Origin: Clostridiales bacterium
GTDB lineage: Bacteria > Bacillota_A > Clostridia > Saccharofermentanales > Saccharofermentanaceae
DNA length: 44,595 nucleotides
Assembly: GCA_024695545.1 (NCBI GenBank)
Contig: JAILHZ010000176.1
Location: forward strand, 1-44,595
Direction: 5' to 3'
This document shows, one piece after another, positions 7,333 through 14,102 of this stretch. Within the stretch, counting starts at the first letter, position 1. Each line of letters begins with the position of its first letter. The notes under the pieces were generated by a model, which was not told the origin of the DNA, ran no database searches, and worked only from the letters and a program-made list of their open reading frames with translations. Position numbers and translations under genes: made by a program.

Positions 7333-8196
7333 TCAGATACCCAGCTCAAAGGTCAGCTGCGGCTGCATCGGCTCGTAGTTCTGCATCTCAAAGTCTTCGA
7401 CAGTGATCGAAGTGATATCGCAGCCCGGCTCCTTATTCAGGATCAGGTTCGGAGTCTTGACCTCGCTGGATGCTACAGGTGCCATAACATTGGCTTCGTC
7501 AGCACGGCGGAGAAGCTCATGCGCATTATCGATATGACGGTCATAGATCTGTTCGTTTGCAACGAAGTGTGTAAAGACTCCGGCTTCATAGCCCGTAGTT
7601 CTTGCGACCATGAGAAGAAGGGCCGCATACTGGATCTCGTTAATGCCGCCGGCACCGGATGCGGTGAGCATATCGCCGGATCTCTGGACCATGACCATAT
7701 CGAGGTACTTGCCGCGGACATTCCAGATCGTCAGGAAAGCACACGGTGCAAGACCGGGAGTCTCACGAAGGTCGGCCTCCTGCCAGAGCGACATGATCTT
7801 TCTTCTTCCGTAAGGGTCTTTCTTAATGTCGGCGATCAGGTTGTTGAGAAGATCGTAGCGCTTCACGGTCGCACCGTAACGCTGGCCGATCGTTCCGTCG
7901 CCGATATCCCACGGATCCCACCAGGTGACCTTCATTTCGGCCATCTCGGAAAGAACGTTCGTCGGCTTCTGATAGATCGTGAAGATCTCGCGGATGCCTG
8001 TTTTCCAGGCCTGACGGCGAAGCGTGCTGATCGGGAACTCGCCCTTGCTCAGATCGTATTTTCTCATGACGTGATTGACACTGATCGTATAGGCCGGCGT
8101 GCCATCCTCGTACTTCGGGCGCGGATTCTCGTCCTTATATCCGTTTTCCAGAATGTTATGAATATCGTCCACCAGATATCTGTCAGCCTTTGTCAT
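7333..8196 (-). CDS. thyA: Thymidylate synthase (ThyA family, divergent)
   Basis: ThyA converts dUMP and methylene-tetrahydrofolate to dTMP. Visible family features are DPYGRRKIMSLWQ, the active-site cysteine C152 in GLAPCAFLTIW, the phosphate-binding QRSGD (171-175) and an asparagine at N186 in GGINEIQYA. The length, 287 residues, is near normal for ThyA. Odd points: the conserved His after the catalytic Cys is Ala (PCA instead of PCH), the LGxPFN motif is replaced by SGAGGIN, and the downstream H-x-Y is HFV. I start at ATG 8194-8196 because AGAGG precedes it at good spacing. An in-frame ATG 24 bases upstream has no ribosome site. First gene of a likely two-gene unit. Confidence 0.82.
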   Translation of the reverse strand: MTKADRYLVDDIHNILENGYKDENPRPKYEDGTPAYTISVNHVMRKYDLSKGEFPISTLRRQAWKTGIREIFTIYQKPTNVLSEMAEMKVTWWDPWDIGDGTIGQRYGATVKRYDLLNNLIADIKKDPYGRRKIMSLWQEADLRETPGLAPCAFLTIWNVRGKYLDMVMVQRSGDMLTASGAGGINEIQYAALLLMVARTTGYEAGVFTHFVANEQIYDRHIDNAHELLRRADEANVMAPVASSEVKTPNLILNKEPGCDITSITVEDFEMQNYEPMQPQLTFELGI

Positions 8197-8303
8197 AAAA
8201 TACCTCTTTCGCCAATTCATGATCGGTCATGTATATGCATGAATCAAGTATACCAAACTTCACGGATATTGTGTCGGAGTTTGATATGTGCGAAAGGAGA
8301 GAA

Positions 8304-9485
8304 TTACTTCAGCTCGACTGCGATCAGCGGGATCTCGAGTTCTTCTTTCGAAAGACCTGCATGTCCGCCGGGCATTAGCTTTGCCTCGACATGGGTGTTG
8401 AAGAGGGAAGTGTCCGAGATTGCGATGGCGAGGAAATCGCCGAGTTTGTCGCGGAATTGCGGATGCTCCGTACCCGGACCGAAGAGTTTTCTTTCGATGA
8501 CTTCTTCTTTCGGAACGAGCCAGAACTTATCCCCGAATGTCTTCTCGAAAAGCACCGGGAATTCATCTTTATATTCATCCTTAATGAACAGGTTCAGTGT
8601 TCTCGGTTCAATACCCGGCATGCGGACAAGACATTTCATGATCTCCGGATAATCGAGGATACAGAGGTTTTGGCTGTCCATATGACCGTGGTCTGCCGTG
8701 ATGAAAAGAAGAGTATCGGAAAGTCCTTCGGCAAACTCTTCGACTTTCTTTTCCAGCGCCGTGATGACCTCGTGTGTTTCTTTGCTGACTGTTCCGGTCT
8801 TATGCATGGTGCCGTCCGGCTCATTCCAGTAAGCATAGATGAACTTCTTTCCGGGTTCGCTGCAGAGATTGGCGACACGGTCTAAGATCGCTTCCAGATC
8901 CTGCGGATTCGGCTCGACAAAGGGGGAAGAGAAGTAAGCTTTCGAACCAGCCTTTTTCATCTTCGTAACTATGCTCTCATAAGGTGTATACGTGAAGCCT
9001 ACATGGAAATCCGCAGCCGGACGTCTTTCTTCTACCGCCGGGCAGTCATAGTCGCCGGGGCGGGATTCTTTTTCGATGCTAAAAGGACTTCCGGCCTCGA
9101 TCATCTGGTCGGAATTGGTATAGACGGTAACATTCTTTCTGAGCTCCGGAAAGTAGCAGTCCCAGCCGAGCCAGGCATGTTCATCCGGAAAAAGACCGCT
9201 GGTCACGGAAGTCGTTGCGGCAACTGTCGTCGGAGGGAAGACCGAACTGTAGGATCCTGCCAGATGGGAACGGAAGAAGCCGTTTTCGGACAAGTGCTTT
9301 TCCAGAATGGAAATACCCATGGCATCGAGAAGCAGAACGACCACATTCTTATAGTCCTTCGCCAGATAAGAATCGGCGAGAGGAAGGGTCGGTGCAGAAG
9401 CTTGCGCACCGAAATGAACGAGCATCGAGCTGGCCAGATTTACAAGACAGCTATTGTAATCCGGAAGTGGCGGTAACTGCTTCAT
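8304..9485 (-). CDS. Alkaline-phosphatase-superfamily phosphodiesterase/pyrophosphatase
   Basis: A 393-residue cytoplasmic hydrolase of the nucleotide pyrophosphatase/phosphodiesterase branch. Two-metal site residues are visible: D54 in VVVLLLDAMG, the Thr nucleophile in SVFPPTTVAATTS (T86/T87), D224 and H228 in EPDGTMHKTG, D265-H266 in FITADHGHMD, and the last His in PGGHAGLS. The substrate cannot be read from the sequence. The start was set at the ATG after AGGAGG. A 20-codon extension upstream would run back through the promoter. It is a monocistronic minus-strand unit. Confidence 0.82.
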   Translation of the reverse strand: MKQLPPLPDYNSCLVNLASSMLVHFGAQASAPTLPLADSYLAKDYKNVVVLLLDAMGISILEKHLSENGFFRSHLAGSYSSVFPPTTVAATTSVTSGLFPDEHAWLGWDCYFPELRKNVTVYTNSDQMIEAGSPFSIEKESRPGDYDCPAVEERRPAADFHVGFTYTPYESIVTKMKKAGSKAYFSSPFVEPNPQDLEAILDRVANLCSEPGKKFIYAYWNEPDGTMHKTGTVSKETHEVITALEKKVEEFAEGLSDTLLFITADHGHMDSQNLCILDYPEIMKCLVRMPGIEPRTLNLFIKDEYKDEFPVLFEKTFGDKFWLVPKEEVIERKLFGPGTEHPQFRDKLGDFLAIAISDTSLFNTHVEAKLMPGGHAGLSKEELEIPLIAVELK

Positions 9486-9499
9486 AGTAGCCTCCTGAT

Positions 9500-9523
9500 A
9501 GTGCTTTTCGATAATTATAGCAT
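9500..9523 (-). promoter_or_regulatory. Extended -10 promoter followed by an AAAAGCACT word
   Basis: The minus strand reads ATGCTATAAT (9514-9523), TATCG, then AAAAGCACT (9500-9508), then AGGAGG and the start. The AAAGCACT word therefore falls at the expected transcription start. Confidence 0.65.
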
Positions 9524-9666
9524 AGCAGGGAGAACGTGCATTCAACGGCAGGTATAGAGTTTTTCAGCAGAAGAATCTTTCTCAAGGTTATTGTCAACCG
9601 GCGGGAAAGGTGCTTGAATAGGGTTTAGGGGTTGGGAATAAACAAGGAAGGTATTGGGAAAGATTT

Positions 9667-11364
9667 ATGAAACGTTCAGTAGCGTGTTTGCTTTGTCTGG
9701 CAATTTGTTTTTCCGCAGGATGCAAGAAGAAAAATTCTGAAGAAACTACTGTGTCTTCGGTTAGTGATTCATCCACGGAAGTATCAGAATCCGTAAAAGA
9801 GATGCCGACAGCTTCGAGTGAGGATACGACCACCTCGGAAACCAGTACGGAGATGCCGGAGGTAGAAGTGAAGATCGTGAGGGACCAGTCCTATCTTTCA
9901 ATCGAGAAGGTGACCGCGTCGGATTATTTCTATCCGAGAAAACCCACTGAGAAAGATTATTTTGAAGATGAGGATGGAGACCTGGTAGCTGTCATTCCCG
10001 GTACGGGTTATCAGTATGATAAGCTTCTTATCAAAGGGGATGAGTATGCGGAGATCCAGGCGGGGCTTGACGATGTGCAGGCGCCTCTGAAAAATAACAT
10101 CATTTCCGACTACGATAACGAATGCAAACGGCTGAAGGAAATCGATGAGTCGGCTTATCCGGATTCGGAAGGATCATATGCGGAATTCAATATTACTCTT
10201 CATCGCGCGGATACGAAGGTCATCACCTTCGAATACTATATTCGTCACGCGAAATCCGATTATGAAGGCATTGAGGATAAGGTAGTAAACATTTCTCCTG
10301 AAACAGGTGAGGTGATCACGCTTTCGGATGTGGTTGCGGATAAAGCACTTTTCGAGAAAGTCCTTTCGGAAGAGATCCGTTACGATGAGGATGTAAATAT
10401 GACGGATTACATGAAGACCACTTGTATACAGAACCGTCATGATCTGATCGAAAACGACAAGCTCGAATTCCGGCTTTACTATGACCGGATCGAGGTAATG
10501 ATGAAGCAGGACAGCGAATACTACGCTAATCCGGATAGATTCTCCATCCCTGTTTACAAGTATCCGGATGCGTTCAATCTGGATTATTTCGAACATGTTC
10601 CGGAGTATTATATGATTACCTCTGAAAAAGGGGAGCCGATCTACTGGGATATTGACGGCGACGGTAAACTGGATATTCTCCGAAAGACTCCGGCTTTAGG
10701 AGATGATTACGGCAGTGCGCAGGATTGTATCCTGAGTATTAACGACAATCAGCTGACATATACATCTTACAACTGGTTCGGATATTCATTCGTTCAGGCG
10801 GATGACGGCAGATATCTGTATCCCGTAATCGATGGTGGTGCCGTTGGTGTTCGTGTAAATGACGACTTGTCGATGGAGACCATCGAAGCATGTGTGCCGT
10901 TCCCTATGAATGCCTGGGAGAATCCGACCGGTATGGATCCGTCACACATTGCCAGGTTAGAGACTATGCATTTCTTAGGGCTCAGACAGATGTACCGTTA
11001 CTGGACTGTGGTCGGTGTCAAGGGCATTCCTCAGGTGGTATCGAATGCTTACGACAACTATTATTTCATCGGTACCAGCGACAAGGAACTTCCCGCGGTC
11101 CTCTATGACATGGATACGAAGACGAAGGGAAAAGAGACGAAGATCCCGAAAGGAATGGTGTATGAGTTCATCGAATACAATATCGATAAAAACGAGGCTC
11201 TGTTCAAGATCTCACAGCCTGATTCTAAGAATCATGATAAAGACTACTATGCCTGGGTCGAGTATACCCTCAATGAAACGGAGACGCCGGGTGAAGTTCC
11301 GACCGGAAATATCGGCGGTATTAAGGAAACTGATGTATTCGATAACATCCAGTACGGCGATTAG
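9667..11364 (+). CDS. Large lipoprotein with DUF3298-like region
   Basis: A 565-residue exported lipoprotein: lipobox FSAGC (C19), a Ser/Thr/Glu linker to about residue 60, then a globular ectodomain. Residues about 170-305 (NISPETGEVITLSDVV ... KLEFRLYYDRIEVMMKQ ... PVYKYPDAFNLDYF) resemble the DUF3298/RsiV-type fold, which in other proteins senses envelope damage or lysozyme. This is a resemblance by eye only. WDIDGDGKLDIL (about 330-341) is a Ca2+-binding DxDxDG loop. AGGAAGG and GGGAAAG lie upstream of the ATG. It is followed by its own terminator. Confidence 0.75.
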   Translation: MKRSVACLLCLAICFSAGCKKKNSEETTVSSVSDSSTEVSESVKEMPTASSEDTTTSETSTEMPEVEVKIVRDQSYLSIEKVTASDYFYPRKPTEKDYFEDEDGDLVAVIPGTGYQYDKLLIKGDEYAEIQAGLDDVQAPLKNNIISDYDNECKRLKEIDESAYPDSEGSYAEFNITLHRADTKVITFEYYIRHAKSDYEGIEDKVVNISPETGEVITLSDVVADKALFEKVLSEEIRYDEDVNMTDYMKTTCIQNRHDLIENDKLEFRLYYDRIEVMMKQDSEYYANPDRFSIPVYKYPDAFNLDYFEHVPEYYMITSEKGEPIYWDIDGDGKLDILRKTPALGDDYGSAQDCILSINDNQLTYTSYNWFGYSFVQADDGRYLYPVIDGGAVGVRVNDDLSMETIEACVPFPMNAWENPTGMDPSHIARLETMHFLGLRQMYRYWTVVGVKGIPQVVSNAYDNYYFIGTSDKELPAVLYDMDTKTKGKETKIPKGMVYEFIEYNIDKNEALFKISQPDSKNHDKDYYAWVEYTLNETETPGEVPTGNIGGIKETDVFDNIQYGD

Positions 11365-11412
11365 TTTTTCCGGCTGAGAAGAAGTTTTCTTTCAGTAACC
11401 GATGAAATGAGA

Positions 11413-11446
11413 AGAGGCGGTCCCGGTAAGGAGACCGCCTCTTTTG
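11413..11446 (+). terminator. Rho-independent terminator
   Basis: GAGGCGGTC (11414-11422) pairs with GACCGCCTC (11433-11441), followed by TTTTG. It can serve the lipoprotein gene and, read from the other strand, the converging SPFH/RHH unit. Confidence 0.8.
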
Positions 11447-11503
11447 CGATTAGTCTGATGTGTTCAGTCCCGGCGTCTTTGTGTTCCGACTGAGAAGGAG
11501 ACT

Positions 11504-11701
11504 TCACTCGATGTCGATGTCGAGCGGCTTATCCAGCTCGTCGGATACATATTTACCGTTCTTCTTTCGCTGTCTGACGCACTCGGTCAGGAGATATTCG
11601 ATCTGTCCGTTGACGGAACGGAAGTCGTCTTCCGCCCATGCGGCGATGGCATCATAGAGCTTCGCCGAGAGTCTGAGCGGTACCTGTTTCTTCTCTGTCA
11701 T
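11504..11701 (-). CDS. Small ribbon-helix-helix (Arc-type) DNA-binding protein
   Basis: Sixty-five residues. [20 protein letters not shown] followed by [15 protein letters not shown] is the strand-helix-helix pattern of Arc/MetJ-like repressors, which bind DNA as dimers through the N-terminal strand. It is encoded 19 bases after the SPFH gene and is almost certainly co-transcribed with it. An acidic tail (DKPLDIDIE) closes the protein. Inference: it represses its own operon through the tandem TGATATCA palindromes near position 12850. Confidence 0.75.
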   Translation of the reverse strand: MTEKKQVPLRLSAKLYDAIAAWAEDDFRSVNGQIEYLLTECVRQRKKNGKYVSDELDKPLDIDIE

Positions 11702-11720
11702 CGTTTAGACTCCTTGCTAA

Positions 11721-12779
11721 TCAGTAGATGCTTCCGGAGTTTACGACCGGCTGGGCTTCCTTGTTGCCGCACAGTACGACCAGGAGGTTAGAAACCATTG
11801 CCGCCTTGCGTTCCTCGTCCAGTTCGACTGTGTTATTCTCGGACAATCTCTCAAGTGCCATTTCGACCATGCCGACCGCACCGTCAACAATGAGCTTTCT
11901 TGCATCAACGATTGCGGAAGCCTGCTGGCGCTGCAGCATCGCCGCTGCAATCTCCGGTGCATATGCGAGGTAGGTGATACGTGCATCAACGATCTCAAGA
12001 CCGGCATCAGAAACCTTGCTCTGGATCTCTTCCTTAATACGTCTTGCGACGACTTCTGTGGAACCTCTGAGGGAACCGTCATCCGCCTCGCCGTCGCCTG
12101 TGGTATCGACGTTGTCGGTGACATCGTAAGGATAGATCTTAACAACGTTTCTTACTGCGGTGTCGCACTGCAGGGAGAGGTACTCCTTGAAGTTGTCCAC
12201 ATTGAATACGGCCTTCGCGGTATCGGAAACCTTCCACATAACGGCAACTGCGATCTCAACCGGGTTACCGAGAACATCGTTGACCTTCTGCTTACTGTTA
12301 GAAAGTGTCATGACCTTCAGGGAGATCTTTCTGGAAACCAGTTCCGCGGTGGAAGCCGCCGATGTTCCGGTGCCGGCGGCAGCCGCTGCTGCGAGAATAG
12401 ATGAGCCCTTCGAAGAGACGTCGCCACTCTGGCCGAGGTGTGTTCCGGCGGCCGGGTTGAAGGCTGCGCAGAAGGGATTTACATAGAAGAAACCGTCGCC
12501 CTTCAGGGTGCCGATATACTTACCGAAAAGAGTAAGTACAAGCGCTTCGTTCGGCTTTAAGACTTTAAGTCCCAGAAGCGGGATCCAGCCGATGCAAAGA
12601 TAAACGATGCTTATAGCAAAAAGTGCAACCGGCTGCGGAGTGTCTCCTTCATCGGCGTTAATGCCGCAATAAATGACGGCGACGATGGCGCCGATCGTCA
12701 AAAGGATCGTCAGTAACAGGACCAGACCGCCGATCTTGCGTCCTTTTAATTCTTTCTCATGAATGTTTGTGTCTTTCAT
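11721..12779 (-). CDS. SPFH/Band 7 (stomatin-prohibitin-like) membrane protein
   Basis: A 352-residue protein. Two hydrophobic segments (about residues 18-42 and 52-74) precede an SPFH domain: [20 protein letters not shown] ... [20 protein letters not shown] ... [19 protein letters not shown]. An Ala/Gly-rich insert ([16 protein letters not shown]) breaks the early SPFH domain. The C-terminal part is helical and rich in Ala and Glu, typical of the oligomerising flotillin-like coil. Such proteins build membrane microdomain scaffolds. I start at ATG 12777-12779; the GTG nine bases upstream lies on top of the GGG ribosome site. First gene of an SPFH-RHH pair. Confidence 0.85.
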   Translation of the reverse strand: MKDTNIHEKELKGRKIGGLVLLLTILLTIGAIVAVIYCGINADEGDTPQPVALFAISIVYLCIGWIPLLGLKVLKPNEALVLTLFGKYIGTLKGDGFFYVNPFCAAFNPAAGTHLGQSGDVSSKGSSILAAAAAAGTGTSAASTAELVSRKISLKVMTLSNSKQKVNDVLGNPVEIAVAVMWKVSDTAKAVFNVDNFKEYLSLQCDTAVRNVVKIYPYDVTDNVDTTGDGEADDGSLRGSTEVVARRIKEEIQSKVSDAGLEIVDARITYLAYAPEIAAAMLQRQQASAIVDARKLIVDGAVGMVEMALERLSENNTVELDEERKAAMVSNLLVVLCGNKEAQPVVNSGSIY

Positions 12780-12843
12780 TTCGATCACCCTTTCTTATTA
12801 TGGAAAAGCACTCGTGCTCCCACTACTTCTTGTGATGTTGGTG

Positions 12844-12862
12844 TGATATCAAAGTGATATCA
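12844..12862. promoter_or_regulatory. Tandem TGATATCA palindromes (candidate operator)
   Basis: Two perfect 8-bp palindromes TGATATCA lie at 12844-12851 and 12855-12862, 11 bp apart (one helical turn). They sit immediately downstream of the minus-strand -10 box, over the expected transcription start of the SPFH-RHH unit. Confidence 0.6.
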
Positions 12863-12870
12863 TCATGAAT

Positions 12871-12938
12871 ATATTGCCACGAAAAAGTTCCGGCGTCAAG
12901 TATTTTCCTTGACGTCTCTTTGAACGATGGGGTATTGT
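12871..12938. promoter_or_regulatory. Divergent promoters back to back
   Basis: Minus strand: TTGACG (12894-12899), 17 bases, CAATAT (12871-12876). Plus strand: TTGACG (12909-12914), 18 bases, TATTGT (12933-12938). The two -35 boxes are the arms of an inverted repeat CGTCAAG-7-CTTGACG (12894-12914). Confidence 0.6.
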
Positions 12939-12968
12939 GGAATCATATTCTTCCTGGGGTGTTTGTTT

Positions 12969-13982
12969 ATGGAGTATTTACTTATGTTCGTTATTGGAGG
13001 ATGGGTGGCATTATTCTCCATCGGGCTTGCGGTACTGGTTGTGAATCTGATCATGATGGCTTTTGCAATTCCTGCGGGGGCTGTATTCGGAAGGATCACC
13101 TATCTAGGATTTGTGATTGAGAAGGATCTTTATGCGGAAGATCCTGCTAAAAGGGGCAAACTGACTATTCAGAGATATAAGTTCTCGCTGGTTCCGGATG
13201 TGCTGATTGATTGTTACTGGCCTGAAGAAAAAGGTAAGGTCGTAAACAGAAAGGTCAATGCAGTTACGATCGCCGTTTTTGCCGCGATCGTCGCGCTGCT
13301 TATCTGGGGTGTGATCGCGTGTCCGAATAATTACATCCGCGCAGCATTTATCGGCCTTCTCATCGTTTTCGGCGGAATGTTTCTTGGAATGCTCATTTTG
13401 ATACCTCTTTCCGGAAAGAAGAAAAATGACTTTCTTTCCTATCTATCAATGAAAATTAGGGAGATCCGTGATGGTGGTTCCATTGAAAATGTTGATCTTC
13501 CGCCTCTTCATGAGCTTCCTGTCCAGACAGGGGTGGAATTCTATAAATGGAGATATCTCCGTCTCCGCCATTTGAAAGCAGAGTTAGCCAATGACCTTTC
13601 CGGAATAGCGGAAAATATAGCGATGATCGAAAGACTGAACGATAAAAAGATGCCGGTCATGGGAAAAGTTGCCCGGAATGCGATCCTGATGGATTACTAT
13701 TCCTTCCGGCAGAAAGATGTGACAAGAGCGACTGGATACTACAATCAGGTCAAGGATCTGATCGAGAATGATATGGACTTCAACGGGAGAAGGACTCTCG
13801 GCTATTACTCATATTTTGTTTTGAGAGATAAAGAAAAGGCCAGAAAGTGCGTGGAACAGGGTCTCTCCGCTCTGGCGGTGGAGGATCCGATGTATATGAA
13901 AATCGAGCGTGAGTACGAAGAGAAGATGCTCCTTTATCTCAAGCGTGTTCTCGAGGAAGATCAGGCGAACGGAAACTGGTGA
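12969..13982 (+). CDS. Membrane protein with helical cytoplasmic tail, unknown
   Basis: Divergent from the SPFH operon. The 337-residue product has an N-terminal hydrophobic segment (about residues 3-42), two further membrane segments (about 98-118 and 123-147) and a long soluble helical tail. The tail contains KWRYLRLRHLKAELANDLSG and pairs of helices that look TPR-like (ARNAILMDYYSFRQKDVTRA, TGYYNQVKDLIENDMDFNGR). I start at ATG 12969 because the ATG at 12927 lies inside the promoter's spacer and -10 and has no ribosome site. I do not recognise the family. Confidence 0.65.
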   Translation: MEYLLMFVIGGWVALFSIGLAVLVVNLIMMAFAIPAGAVFGRITYLGFVIEKDLYAEDPAKRGKLTIQRYKFSLVPDVLIDCYWPEEKGKVVNRKVNAVTIAVFAAIVALLIWGVIACPNNYIRAAFIGLLIVFGGMFLGMLILIPLSGKKKNDFLSYLSMKIREIRDGGSIENVDLPPLHELPVQTGVEFYKWRYLRLRHLKAELANDLSGIAENIAMIERLNDKKMPVMGKVARNAILMDYYSFRQKDVTRATGYYNQVKDLIENDMDFNGRRTLGYYSYFVLRDKEKARKCVEQGLSALAVEDPMYMKIEREYEEKMLLYLKRVLEEDQANGNW

Positions 13983-14067
13983 TATATCTCTGCTCATTGT
14001 TTCCTTTCAAAGATGAACACTCGTGTGTCAAGTCTGAAAATGAACTGTGAATTCTTGTCATAATTTA

Positions 14068-14096
14068 TTGCGAATTAGCCATGCATATTCTAACAT
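14068..14096 (+). promoter_or_regulatory. Possible promoter with the start codon at +1
   Basis: TTGCGA (14068-14073), 17 bases, TAACAT (14091-14096). Transcription would begin about 14103, the A of the ATG of the following gene, which also lacks a ribosome site. Confidence 0.35.
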
Positions 14097-14102
14097 AGAA
14101 GT

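Noticed and set aside
7267..8652. 461-residue open frame on the plus strand
   Set aside because: It crosses the antisense of three well-supported genes (VOC protein, thyA, phosphodiesterase) and has no ribosome site.
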